A stretch of DNA of 34,941 nucleotides from a virus: the IMG/VR virus record IMGVR_UViG_3300023301_000045, positions 1 to 34,941 of that record. One strand, 5' to 3'. Below the pieces are notes generated by a model. It saw only the letters and a program-made list of their open reading frames with translations. It made no database searches and was not told where the DNA came from. Shown in pieces: positions 9,787-17,891 of the stretch. Each line of letters opens with the position of its first letter. The stretch's first letter is position 1. Both the position numbers and the translations under genes were made by a program.

Positions 9787-10502
9787 TATTTAAACCCTCC
9801 GTAACCGCCACCAAGACCGCCAGCTAAACCGCCAAAGATTTTAGATAAGCCGCCGCCTGGACCGCCAAAGCTGCCAGCGCCGCCAAGTTGGCCTGAGCCA
9901 AGCAATCCAATGCCTTGATTAAGCATTCCGCTTAACCCGCCCATCATGCCGGCTTTGTTTTGATTCTTTTGTTGGTTTTGTTGGAAAGATAAACCAGCTT
10001 GCGCGCCTAATGAGTTACCAAGGTAATCAGCTAAGCTGCTAGATGCGTTATACCCCATGTCGCCTACATGCTGTTGCCCAGCCATACCTTGCCCTTGGAC
10101 GCCAAAGATGTTTTGTAGGTATTGCTGCATATCTTGCCCTAACAAGCCATTCGCCATCTCAGATTGTTGCATTTGGTCATATTCGGTGCCAGAAAAGCCG
10201 CCAGATGCTGCGCTATTGCGGGCTGCATTTAACGTGTTTTTCTTTTTAAAGTTGTAACCTTCGGATGGCTTATAAGAAGACATGATTTGTTCAACAAATG
10301 AAGCTGGATTTTGCAGCATTTTTCCATAGGCATCTGATGCCATGTCTTGTGCTTGCGCTCCACGTTGAATAAATGGATCATAATGTTGTTTGCCAATACC
10401 TGGTATTTGTTGCAATAGGTTAGCGGTTTGATCATCACTGCCATTGTTTGAAAGCATTTGCCCTAACAAACCAACACCAGCGGATATTAGTGGTCCCCAC
10501 AT
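9786..10502 (-). CDS. ejection protein, P22 gp7/gp14 position, 238 aa
   Basis: This is a probable injected internal protein. The N-terminus MWGPLISAGVGLLGQML is hydrophobic and typical of small podovirus internal proteins. The middle is Gln/Asn/Met-rich (SGTEYDQMQQSEMANGLL). The last 60 residues are dominated by Gly (GGAGSFGGPGGGLSKIFGG, GGLGGGYGGFK). The ATG follows AAAGGAG with eight bases of spacing. Just upstream are a TATAAT on the minus strand (about 10539-10544) and a small GCAGC/GCTGC hairpin, so a local promoter is possible. No enzymatic motif is visible. Confidence 0.75.
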   Translation of the reverse strand: MWGPLISAGVGLLGQMLSNNGSDDQTANLLQQIPGIGKQHYDPFIQRGAQAQDMASDAYGKMLQNPASFVEQIMSSYKPSEGYNFKKKNTLNAARNSAASGGFSGTEYDQMQQSEMANGLLGQDMQQYLQNIFGVQGQGMAGQQHVGDMGYNASSSLADYLGNSLGAQAGLSFQQNQQKNQNKAGMMGGLSGMLNQGIGLLGSGQLGGAGSFGGPGGGLSKIFGGLAGGLGGGYGGFK

Positions 10503-10551
10503 ATTTCATTCTCCTTTCGCAGCCATACTGCTGCATTAATTATAACAGCTT

Positions 10552-10848
10552 TTATGGATAAGCTGTGGTTGTAAATTTAACTAAAGCGTCAGATATTTTA
10601 CCCACATAACATGGGGGTGTGGCATTGGTTACAAACCATAAAGACCCATTAGGCATTAAGCTTGCCAAAGTACTGGTTACTTGGGTGTTTTCATCATAAA
10701 CCGGGGTAATTGTTAACTGCTCATGGGTAATTTGTGGCACTGTCCAGCCATTATTGCTCAAAGCATTGCGTAAAGTTTGATTAAGTTCTTGCTGATAAAT
10801 GTTTTGCACATTTTCGTCAGTTATTTCTAAATAAGTTGGCAAATCCAT
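10552..10848 (-). CDS. small tail-region protein, 98 aa
   Basis: This is a hypothetical protein whose ATG overlaps the stop of the gp10-like gene (TAATG). The first half is acidic and helical (DLPTYLEITDENVQNIYQQE). The second half is beta-like (TITPVYDENTQVTSTLASL, GSLWFVTNATPPCYVG). It occupies the place where P22 encodes tail needle gp26 and gp14, but it is far too short and lacks the heptad repeat of a needle. Its role is unknown; a tail-hub accessory is the natural guess. Confidence 0.7.
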   Translation of the reverse strand: MDLPTYLEITDENVQNIYQQELNQTLRNALSNNGWTVPQITHEQLTITPVYDENTQVTSTLASLMPNGSLWFVTNATPPCYVGKISDALVKFTTTAYP

Positions 10849-12389
10849 TAATACACCTCTACAAAGCCGTCGGTAACTACAAAACTTCCTAACCCTAAGA
10901 AAGATAGCTTGATAGTTAAATCATTACAGACGCCCATATTATTATAGTTAATAATATTTTGCCGCTTACCAATAGGATTAAGGGTCCGGGTAACATTGCT
11001 GCTCCAAGTAATGCCTGAATCTTTAGATATTGCCACATCAACTCGTGGGCAATAATTAATTGGCGGTTGTGCTAATGAAATTCCAGTTACCAATGGATCA
11101 TCACCTTGCGCCATCGTAAAGGTAAAGGTATTAGCTACAAACCTACTAGAATCAGGTCTGCGTATGCTTTCCGTGATTCTAACGCGTGGAATCATATGCA
11201 CCAGCTCTGGATCAAAGTCTGCAACTTTAGGTGTAAGATTTTCATTATACACTGTGATGTCAGTGCCACATTCATAAATGCAAGAGTTCTTCAGTGAAGC
11301 AAACAGTAGCTTGTTATTGAAATATACAATTGCCCGCGCAGGATGGAAGTCATTATTATAATCTGAAAGATTAAAGAATCTTTGCGTATTAAAATCATAA
11401 GCCAGCGTTAAATTGTCCTCCATATCAAAAAAGGTTAATTGATAAAACAAATGACCGTCTTGACGATAAAACAATGCTGTTGATTTGGCAGGATTGGTAA
11501 TAGTTGATAGCAAGTAATCAATGCCATCAGTGGAAATCCTAGCAACACCTTCGCCAGAATAAACCATAATGCATGGCTTATTGTCTTCGTTTACCGCTAG
11601 CCACGCAGTATATTGGTCGCTAGAGGCAATTGTTGACACTGATAGGCAGCCATAATCAATATTAACCGACGAGTTACGACGATAATTTTGCAAACCGCCA
11701 ACATTGGTCCAGATTTCTGTCACTGTTGTGCCAAACACTAATACGTTATTAGCTTGACCTGGCAAACGCTTAACTGCCACAGCAGTATCAGGCTTAGTAG
11801 ATAAAGCAAAATCAGTTTGTGCGACAATGGTGGTTGGCGTGTCATATACGTATGCATACCACCGCGCTCCATTACCAGTAATGTTAGCATTGCCAAACAA
11901 GAAGAAAGTATTATGAAAGGTGACATAATTGGGTACCAGCACCGCCGCTAATGGACCGCCAGTTTGTTTAACAACTGACGCACCCAAATCGTAAGTATAA
12001 ATATATGAACTAATACCATCGACGATGCATATTTGCCCATTAAGATTCTCATCCATAAACACTTCGCCGTCAGCAGTTTCTATGCTGCCAACGATGTTTG
12101 CGTTATATAACGAGTCTATTTTATAAACATTCACCCCAACCACTGCTACTAATAAATTGCCGCGCACAGAGCGAAACAATCCACGACATGGAGTGCTGCC
12201 ATCAATTAATTTAATAAACTTTTTAAAGCCGGCAAAGTTAACTAGCCAGTCTTCAGAGATAAACATATTATATGTTAAGCCTGAGCCTATTTTTTGATAA
12301 CGGCCAAAGGTTGAGCTGCCACATATTTGTACTGGCACTTGCTCGCTATTGGGGGTGATTTTTGAATTGCTACGCTTAAAATCCGTTAT
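10848..12389 (-). CDS. tail hub / packaged-DNA stabilisation protein, P22 gp10-like, with non-canonical start
   Basis: This is a P22 gp10-type tail protein (Phage_stabilise family) that joins the portal and gp4 ring to the tail. The sequence shows family-like blocks: a YNMFISEDWLVNFAGFKK N-terminal region, then propeller-like segments such as NVLVFGTTVTEIWTNVGG and DGHLFYQLTFFD. The length of 496-513 aa is close to P22 gp10. The first canonical start, a GTG at 12338, has no ribosome site, and upstream codons clearly read as protein (DFKRSNSKITPNSEQ). The only good ribosome site, AGGAG at about 12397-12401, sits seven bases before ATA at 12387-12389. I therefore start the gene at that ATA (513 aa); see findings. 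ATT at 12392 or ACG at 12386 are alternatives. Confidence 0.8.
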   Translation of the reverse strand: MTDFKRSNSKITPNSEQVPVQICGSSTFGRYQKIGSGLTYNMFISEDWLVNFAGFKKFIKLIDGSTPCRGLFRSVRGNLLVAVVGVNVYKIDSLYNANIVGSIETADGEVFMDENLNGQICIVDGISSYIYTYDLGASVVKQTGGPLAAVLVPNYVTFHNTFFLFGNANITGNGARWYAYVYDTPTTIVAQTDFALSTKPDTAVAVKRLPGQANNVLVFGTTVTEIWTNVGGLQNYRRNSSVNIDYGCLSVSTIASSDQYTAWLAVNEDNKPCIMVYSGEGVARISTDGIDYLLSTITNPAKSTALFYRQDGHLFYQLTFFDMEDNLTLAYDFNTQRFFNLSDYNNDFHPARAIVYFNNKLLFASLKNSCIYECGTDITVYNENLTPKVADFDPELVHMIPRVRITESIRRPDSSRFVANTFTFTMAQGDDPLVTGISLAQPPINYCPRVDVAISKDSGITWSSNVTRTLNPIGKRQNIINYNNMGVCNDLTIKLSFLGLGSFVVTDGFVEVY

Positions 12390-12404
12390 AATATTTCTCC
12401 TAGT

Positions 12405-13109
12405 TTAAGCTGGCGTCCAACCGCGACCCAAGTTTATTTGGCCCCAATTTAAACCTGACCCACTTTGTAATGTAGAAGATTTTTGCATCATTAAATCCAT
12501 AGGTGCTGAGCGTGATGCAATCCACAAGTTGTATTGCTTAAGCTGCTTACTTGCACCCATAGGGACTTCAATATTAAATTCACTACATAGTCTTTCAGCT
12601 AAGCAAAACTTTAAGTAATTAATATAGAATCTATCCAAGGTTAGCGATAAATCCTGATTATTAGTTACTTCAGCAAGCCTAAATAAGCCCCAAGCTTGCA
12701 ATGGGTAGTTGGTATCTGGGAAGAAATATAAGAAAATATTCGCACCGCCAAAACATCTTTCTAGGTGCCAATTAAATGGCAGCGCATTAACGTTAGCACG
12801 ACCGCTGCCAAAGAAATCAATTCTATCCATTTGATTCATTTGATAGCGTACGCCGTTAATAAAGAACACCAAAGTATCAAGCTGTTCTAAATTAGGCACA
12901 AAATACATTTCTTGGCCGGCTACCGCATTAAACTCATACTTTAAATAGTAAGGAATCATATCCTTTTCTATAGCTTTATCAGCAAGGATATCATTTAGAA
13001 AATCTAAACCATCATTAAGTTGTGAGCCTGTAGGTTGTTGAAATTCACGCGCTACTATTCCAGAGGTGTAGTATGCATCGGTAATAAGTTTAGTGACGGT
13101 ATATGCCAT
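12405..13109 (-). CDS. head completion / tail accessory factor, P22 gp4-like, 234 aa
   Basis: This is probably the ring protein that binds the portal after packaging and receives the gp10 hub. The N-terminus MAYTVTKLITDAYYTSGIV and the block LNDGLDFLNDILADKAIE match the pattern of podovirus gp4-type connectors, in which a helical N-terminus carries a 'DAL..LN.ml..w' signature. It is longer than P22 gp4 (166 aa). An upstream frame extends to 13145, but AAGGGG lies seven bases before the ATG at 13109, so I use that start. It overlaps nothing and is 10 bases from the preceding stop. Placement directly before the gp10-like gene repeats P22 order. Confidence 0.75.
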   Translation of the reverse strand: MAYTVTKLITDAYYTSGIVAREFQQPTGSQLNDGLDFLNDILADKAIEKDMIPYYLKYEFNAVAGQEMYFVPNLEQLDTLVFFINGVRYQMNQMDRIDFFGSGRANVNALPFNWHLERCFGGANIFLYFFPDTNYPLQAWGLFRLAEVTNNQDLSLTLDRFYINYLKFCLAERLCSEFNIEVPMGASKQLKQYNLWIASRSAPMDLMMQKSSTLQSGSGLNWGQINLGRGWTPA

Positions 13110-13119
13110 GTATAACCCC

Positions 13120-13911
13120 TTATAATAAGTCTTTAAAACCAACAACTGAAATGCTTAGAGAATTACCTACTGCATCATCATCGATTTCATAACTAATAAA
13201 TGCGCTGTTATTACATGGGCAGGTTGCATACATTAATACACCGGTGCCAACTATCTGCACGTTGCCAAGGTAAAAGTATGCTGCATCTGAACCACTAGGT
13301 CTTAATCTAAAAACGTTATTAACATTATCTGCGACGTAAGTTACTAATAAATAAACATTAGTGGCCAGGTCTGGCACACATTCGTTGCCTTGGTTTAAAA
13401 ATACATCTGTATAATCAGTGGCATTACCACTGGTTAGTACTGGGAAGCTGCCGCCGTAAAGCATATCACGATTAACGCTATTACCAACTTGTTGGAACGG
13501 CTGTATTTCGCCTACGCTATCAATTGCAATCGTGCCAATTCTGCGGAACATATCATAACCAAACGGCATAGTTGGGCGGTCAAAGCTTAATGAAAGCAAG
13601 CCAGCAGTTGGGTATTTAGTGTTTTCTTGACCATTGCCAATAAGACCTATCGACGAACCAATAATAAAGACTGCATAAAGTCTTTCATCTTGAAGAGTGC
13701 CAGAGTCTAGACCATTAGCGCCGCGTCTATCAATTTTAACAATTAGATCATTTTGCAACACAATATCATTAACATTAGAGCTGTTTCTAGCGGCTCCACG
13801 AGTGACATTTAAATGCTGCTCTGGGTTTAAAGAATTTTGGGAGATGTGTAAGCCATTAATATATAGCTCGCCAGCGTTGACTACTGGTACTTGTGGACTA
13901 GTTGCGGCCAT
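13120..13911 (-). CDS. virion protein, second of two paralogues, 263 aa
   Basis: This is a paralogue of the next gene upstream. Shared blocks in the same order are QVPVVNAG, LY.NGL, RNS.NVNDI, RGANGLD, LYAV..IGSS..IGNGQ and YDMFRRIG. The rest is beta-rich with no signal peptide. It contains CPCNNSAF near the C-terminus, which the other copy lacks. The ATG follows AAAGGAATCGCCC. Position between coat and connector genes, in the high-expression part of the late operon, suggests a capsid decoration or head-fibre protein. That function is inference, and I do not know a named family. Confidence 0.8.
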   Translation of the reverse strand: MAATSPQVPVVNAGELYINGLHISQNSLNPEQHLNVTRGAARNSSNVNDIVLQNDLIVKIDRRGANGLDSGTLQDERLYAVFIIGSSIGLIGNGQENTKYPTAGLLSLSFDRPTMPFGYDMFRRIGTIAIDSVGEIQPFQQVGNSVNRDMLYGGSFPVLTSGNATDYTDVFLNQGNECVPDLATNVYLLVTYVADNVNNVFRLRPSGSDAAYFYLGNVQIVGTGVLMYATCPCNNSAFISYEIDDDAVGNSLSISVVGFKDLL

Positions 13912-13931
13912 GGGCGATTCCTTTAAAAAAT

Positions 13932-13952
13932 GGGGGCGTAAATTACACCCCC
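13932..13952 (-). terminator. terminator/attenuator between the two paralogous virion genes
   Basis: Read leftward, GGGGGTGTAA pairs with TTACGCCCCC (one mismatch), followed directly by ATTTTTT. This is a textbook intrinsic terminator, but the operon continues beyond it. It probably lowers expression of everything downstream of the first paralogue. Confidence 0.75.
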
Positions 13953-13970
13953 AACATTGTCAAACAACTA

Positions 13971-14735
13971 TTATAGTTGATCTACATAGCCAGCTACAGA
14001 TATAGCAGTAGCAGTACCAGTAACTTTGTATAAAATACCAGCTGCAGTTGCAGGGCATCTTAATACGCCAGTCTTAGCTACAGCAGCTACTGAACCACTC
14101 ATTACAGCTTGGCCAACAGCACCAACACCACTTACGCTTAAATTAACCGTATCACCCCCAGCAGTAGGAGTGAATACAGTTAAGAAGTCTACGTCAGTAG
14201 CGATACTTGGAACTAATCCAGTTAAAGCAACAGCGGCATAAGCTGCTGAATCACCAGCAACAATAGCAGTTGGTAATGCAACATCATAATACATATGTCT
14301 TTCAGCACCGGAACCTACTTGGAAGAAATTTAATACAGTAGCAATACCAGTGCGTACAGCACCAATTCTGCGGAACATATCATAACCAGCTGGTAAAACA
14401 GGAGTTACAAAGTTCAAAGAAAGCATTGCAGCGCCAGGGAAGGCTGATACTGGTTGGCCATTACCGATTTGATTGGCAGATGAACCAATTGCGTATACAG
14501 CATACAAGCTATTATTAGCAATAACGCCAAAATCTAAGCCGTTAGCGCCACGCGAGCCAGTGCTAATACTTACAGCGTCAGCAATCAAAATATCATTAAC
14601 GTTGGTGCTATTGCGACAAGCGCCAGCAGCTACGTCAATTTTAGTTGCAGAAGCTGCAACGTTATTAGAAAGTGTTAATCCATTTACGTAAAGCAAACCT
14701 GCGTTTACAACTGGAACTTGTGGAAGTTGTGCCAT
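13971..14735 (-). CDS. virion protein, first of two paralogues, probable decoration protein, 254 aa
   Basis: This is the gene directly after the coat gene, with its own ribosome site (AGAGGACAAATAA before ATG). It shares the block series QVPVVNAG, RNSTNVNDI, RGANGLD, SLYAVYAIGSS, IGNGQ and YDMFRRIG with the downstream paralogue. Its C-terminal half is simpler and Ala/Gly/Val-rich (AAYAAVALTGLV, VSGVGAVGQAVMSGSVAAV), as in a small beta-barrel. Hairpins on both sides would set it below the coat but above the rest of the tail operon. A head-decoration or stalk protein made in many copies is the best fit. This is inferred, not shown by motif. Confidence 0.8.
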   Translation of the reverse strand: MAQLPQVPVVNAGLLYVNGLTLSNNVAASATKIDVAAGACRNSTNVNDILIADAVSISTGSRGANGLDFGVIANNSLYAVYAIGSSANQIGNGQPVSAFPGAAMLSLNFVTPVLPAGYDMFRRIGAVRTGIATVLNFFQVGSGAERHMYYDVALPTAIVAGDSAAYAAVALTGLVPSIATDVDFLTVFTPTAGGDTVNLSVSGVGAVGQAVMSGSVAAVAKTGVLRCPATAAGILYKVTGTATAISVAGYVDQL

Positions 14736-14766
14736 TTATTTGTCCTCTATTTAAACTATTCATAAA

Positions 14767-14785
14767 GGGTGCAAATAATGCACCC
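14767..14785 (-). terminator. hairpin after the coat gene, likely partial terminator
   Basis: GGGTGC and GCACCC pair with a seven-base loop. Read leftward the stem is followed by TTTATG, a weak U tract. It lies in the 73-base gap between coat and the first paralogue and probably trims the coat message or attenuates transcription. Confidence 0.6.
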
Positions 14786-14808
14786 CCGCAAAAAACATAT
14801 TCCAATAA

Positions 14809-16047
14809 TTATAATGGGAATATTAAGGCCATTGCGTACTCATCAACCAAGCTGTAGCCGTAGATACAATCATGAATCATGCCGCGTTGGTTTTGACCAA
14901 ACACTGAACCGTAGTATTGACGAATTGAAACGCCAGTTTCTGGGTCATATGAGTTAGCAGTTGCGTAAGGACTTTGACTAGGTAAAGCAGGCATTGCTAA
15001 ATACAATGAGTTACCAGAACAAATCATACCAGCTCTATGAGAAGGTAATACTCTAACTTCCATACCAGCAACGATTGGAGAGCTAAGGTTTTGACTGTTA
15101 GTTGGCAATACTTGTAATGGAGGGTGAATATTAACAGTAACATCACCAGCGCCATTAGATTGTGCATCAGCAGTAGCTCTGAACTGTACTGGGTTATTAG
15201 AAACTTTATGACCAATAAAGGTTAAGTATCTAACGTTAGCAAAGCCAGCAACACCATCACTGAACTGGAATTTGTCATACTTTTTGATTGCATCAGCATC
15301 ATTAGCGCCAGCGCCAGTGAAAGTGATTGCAATTACAGCGCCATTAGCGTCAAAAGTTAAATTAGAAACAGTTAGAGCAGTGTTTGCATTACCTACAGTT
15401 CCTGCGATGTGTACAGGTAATAAGTTAGACTGGTACCAAGTACAATCAGAGAATGGACCAACTTCCCAAGAATTAGCTAACTCATCATTGCGGTTCGTTG
15501 CAAATTGATTTAAACCAGAACCAACAATACCTGGAACAGCGAAATCAGATAAGTAACCTCTAGTATCAGAAGAAACAGCGCCGTAGTTTCTAAAGAATGC
15601 TAAAGCTTGAGCCAATTGATTGAAAGAGTTAATTGGGCTAACACCAGAACCATAGAAACGGTAAGTATTAGTTACACAGCTTTGAGCTATGTCAGCTTCA
15701 ACTTCAGATCCAATTTCTGCAATTGCAGATTTACCGAATTTCATCATGTAATCTTTAACGTTGAAAAGGAATTGTTGATCTGTGAAATCATAAGAAGTAG
15801 ATAATTGCTTATCAACTGTTAACACGTGCACTCTTTGTTCAGCTGGTTGGAACTGAGCTACTAAAGATTTAGTAGTAGTGAAACGTGGTGGTAAATCAAA
15901 ACTTACTGATGAACCTAGGTTCGCAGTTAAGTCTTGGAAGTTTTTAAACTTTGTGTTAGAAGTATTAATGAAAGCACCAAGGTTTTGCAAATAAGCAAGA
16001 CCAGATAATTGGTACGTTTGTACTTGTTGAAGAATATTGTTCGCCAT
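14809..16047 (-). CDS. major capsid (coat) protein, P22 gp5-like
   Basis: This is the major head protein, 412 aa, close to the 430 aa of P22 gp5 (P22 coat protein family, HK97 fold with an inserted domain). Supporting features are an N-terminal helix (NILQQVQTYQLSGLAYLQN), the block FKNFQDLTANLGSSVSFDLP and VDKQLSTSYDFTDQQFLFNV, and a central beta-rich insertion around residues 225-330. The C-terminal part reads RQYYGSVFGQNQRGMIHDC. It is preceded by the scaffold gene and followed by a hairpin, as expected for the most strongly expressed late gene. The ribosome site is GGGGTGATTT. The family assignment is confident; fine residue-level homology was not computed. Confidence 0.88.
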   Translation of the reverse strand: MANNILQQVQTYQLSGLAYLQNLGAFINTSNTKFKNFQDLTANLGSSVSFDLPPRFTTTKSLVAQFQPAEQRVHVLTVDKQLSTSYDFTDQQFLFNVKDYMMKFGKSAIAEIGSEVEADIAQSCVTNTYRFYGSGVSPINSFNQLAQALAFFRNYGAVSSDTRGYLSDFAVPGIVGSGLNQFATNRNDELANSWEVGPFSDCTWYQSNLLPVHIAGTVGNANTALTVSNLTFDANGAVIAITFTGAGANDADAIKKYDKFQFSDGVAGFANVRYLTFIGHKVSNNPVQFRATADAQSNGAGDVTVNIHPPLQVLPTNSQNLSSPIVAGMEVRVLPSHRAGMICSGNSLYLAMPALPSQSPYATANSYDPETGVSIRQYYGSVFGQNQRGMIHDCIYGYSLVDEYAMALIFPL

Positions 16048-16113
16048 AAATCACCCCAAATAATAAATAAATATTCATTTGAGTGCTTAAAGAGTTGCAA
16101 TAAGACCTAAGAG

Positions 16114-16806
16114 CTAGCGTTTAAGCCAAGAAGCACTCTTAAAATCCTGTAATGTTGACAATTCCTTTTGGGCACCCACACTTGATGGTTTTAATTTTGA
16201 TAATGGTGCATTAGTAGCGACGTACTCTTCTTTAGCTGTTTCATTGCGAGCAATAGATTTAGAAAGCTGTTGTAGCGCTTTCTTGGCCTGCCTCTCATCA
16301 ATTTGTGCTAGAGAATTAATACTTGCCAACTTCATCGGATTATTTGCCAACTCATACATAATTTGTGGCAGATTTTCCATTTCAGTTGCAAGATAGACAA
16401 CACTAGGAAATCTTGCTGGATCAAAATCCTGCATAACGTCATTAAAGTCTTCAAACATTTCTGGACCAGTTGCCATTTTATCTAAGTAATTATCAGCGAC
16501 ACGTCGAATCTGATCTTCTTGAGCCTGGCGTTGCATGTTTTCACGCAAGCGAGCTTCAACTTGTTGATAAATTTCATTGACATCAGGACCAGCCATTCCA
16601 CCCATACCCACATTCTGTGCTTGAGATTGTTGACCTTGCTGAGATTGTGCTTGATATTGAGCAGCCATTTCACGACGAGCCTTTTCTGCGGCAGCAGCTT
16701 TTTCCCTTCCAACTAAAGAGTTTACTTGCTCTTGCGTTAAAAGTTTTTCAACTGGTGCAGACGCACTCTCATTAGATGCTATATCTTGACTAACTTCTTC
16801 ATTCAT
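16114..16806 (-). CDS. scaffold protein
   Basis: This is a probable internal scaffold for procapsid assembly, 230 aa from the ATG at 16806. That start has TTTTAAGG close by and AGAGG further upstream. An open frame extends to 16920 but begins at a GTG/TTG-type codon without a ribosome site. Composition is typical of a scaffold: acidic N-terminus (MNEEVSQDIASNESASAPVE), a Gln-rich helical centre (AAQYQAQSQQGQQSQAQN), long charged helices and a basic C-terminus ending SASWLKR. In P22 the C-terminus binds coat. It sits directly before coat, as in P22 (gene 8 before gene 5). No sequence signature of gp8 is obvious, so the call rests on position and composition. Confidence 0.8.
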   Translation of the reverse strand: MNEEVSQDIASNESASAPVEKLLTQEQVNSLVGREKAAAAEKARREMAAQYQAQSQQGQQSQAQNVGMGGMAGPDVNEIYQQVEARLRENMQRQAQEDQIRRVADNYLDKMATGPEMFEDFNDVMQDFDPARFPSVVYLATEMENLPQIMYELANNPMKLASINSLAQIDERQAKKALQQLSKSIARNETAKEEYVATNAPLSKLKPSSVGAQKELSTLQDFKSASWLKR

Positions 16807-17026
16807 CCTTAAAACCTCTATTTTCACTATTACCGGTGTGACCGTGGTGCCCAAGAAAAGCCTTGGTGCTTCTATTATATGCAGTCTTTGCTGCACCCCT
16901 ATAGATAGGTATCTCACCAAGCCCTAAGGCCAGTACTCATAGATTAGACTTACTCAGTACACTTAGCAAGCAACTTTTTTAGTTTCGACTATTATGAAAC
17001 AGGTTAATCAAATAGAAAGGAGTACC
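16807..17026. promoter_or_regulatory. divergent intergenic region before scaffold and the HNH-like gene
   Basis: This is a 220-base gap with no gene. On the minus strand TATAAT occurs (plus-strand bases 16874-16879), about 70 bases before the scaffold start. No good -35 box lies 17 bases upstream; instead there is a small inverted repeat TGCAG/CTGCA at 16880-16895. Such a promoter might need an activator, as late promoters often do. A late promoter here would explain how scaffold and coat are transcribed although the portal message ends at 17847-17866. Confidence 0.4.
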
Positions 17027-17842
17027 ATGTTTTTAAACAGCAAGCCATTTATCACTAAAGAAGAGCCAGCAAGCGGCGCAACTAGAAAAAAATGGGGATT
17101 TTCTAAGCGTTGTCCATTTAAGTTTTACACTGACAAAGAAGATTATATAACTAGGATTTTAGTAAAATACGAAGATCCTAATGCATGTTGGCATATTAAA
17201 TCTTGGTCTGGCAAAGATTTATTAAAGACTTACCCAATTGGAACGTGGAAGGGAGATCAATTTGCGTTCCGTGCGGAATATTACAAACGCTTAGTGGGTC
17301 CAATACCTAAAGGTAAACGCGTAGCTAACAGTTGCGGTAATGCTGGCTGCCTAAAACCAGAACATATGCTCTTGCAAGATTATGGCTGCAAACATGCTAC
17401 CCCTGCAGATAAACTGTTATCCATTCTAGAACCTAAAGGTGAAAATGAATGCTGGCCACTCAAGAATAATACTCTTAACCGTGGAGCAGTTATTAATATT
17501 AAAGATAGCAAGACACGTCCAGGTGGGCAGTACACCACCTATCGAGCAAGCGTGATCGCCTATAAACATTTTATAGGTGAAATACCAGATGGCTACTTCG
17601 TTAAAACATCTTGCGGTAAACTTGGTTGTCTTAATCCCAAGCATTTTATCCTGTCAGCAAATCAATATGCCACCACAAAGCCAAAGCGTATTGGAGCAAG
17701 AATAGATGCTGATGAAGTAAGAGAGATTAGAGCTTTATTTAAAGCAGGCAAAAATTACATGGAGCTGGCTAATCAATTCAAAGTTCCGTATATGGTTATC
17801 TACTCGGCTTGCAATTACTTATCTTGGAAGAATATCGAATAA
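17027..17842 (+). CDS. double-module HNH-like DNA-binding protein with C-terminal HTH, 271 aa
   Basis: This is an inserted gene running against the late operon. The ATG at 17027 is preceded by AAAGGAG; an upstream ATG at 16994 lacks one. Two tandem phage-HNH modules are visible. Module 1 has CW at 54-55, a conserved helix at 82-93, then NSCGNAGCLKPEH at 101-113. Module 2 has CW at 142-143, then TSCGKLGCLNPKH at 194-206. Residues 222-268 form a helix-turn-helix (DADEVREIRALFKAGKNYMELANQF) like that at the end of many phage HNH and homing endonucleases. The Zn ligands (C103, C108, C196, C201, H113, H206) are kept, but the usual general-base His is N101 and T194. It may be a degenerate homing endonuclease or a DNA-binding regulator. 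Confidence 0.75.
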   Translation: MFLNSKPFITKEEPASGATRKKWGFSKRCPFKFYTDKEDYITRILVKYEDPNACWHIKSWSGKDLLKTYPIGTWKGDQFAFRAEYYKRLVGPIPKGKRVANSCGNAGCLKPEHMLLQDYGCKHATPADKLLSILEPKGENECWPLKNNTLNRGAVINIKDSKTRPGGQYTTYRASVIAYKHFIGEIPDGYFVKTSCGKLGCLNPKHFILSANQYATTKPKRIGARIDADEVREIRALFKAGKNYMELANQFKVPYMVIYSACNYLSWKNIE

Positions 17843-17846
17843 AAAA

Positions 17847-17866
17847 GGGGAAGAGCAATCTTCCCC
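17847..17866. terminator. bidirectional terminator between the HNH-like gene and portal
   Basis: GGGGAAGA and TCTTCCCC form an eight-bp stem with a GCAA loop. Leftward it is followed by TTTTTT; rightward by AATATATTTT. It closes the terS-terL-portal message and the convergent HNH-like gene. Confidence 0.85.
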
Positions 17867-17891
17867 AATATATTTTCTAAGTGTATAGGAG

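Noticed and set aside
16807-16920. N-terminal extension of the scaffold protein
   Set aside because: The extended frame starts at a non-ATG codon without a ribosome site and covers the TATAAT and a small inverted repeat, so it reads as leader and promoter.
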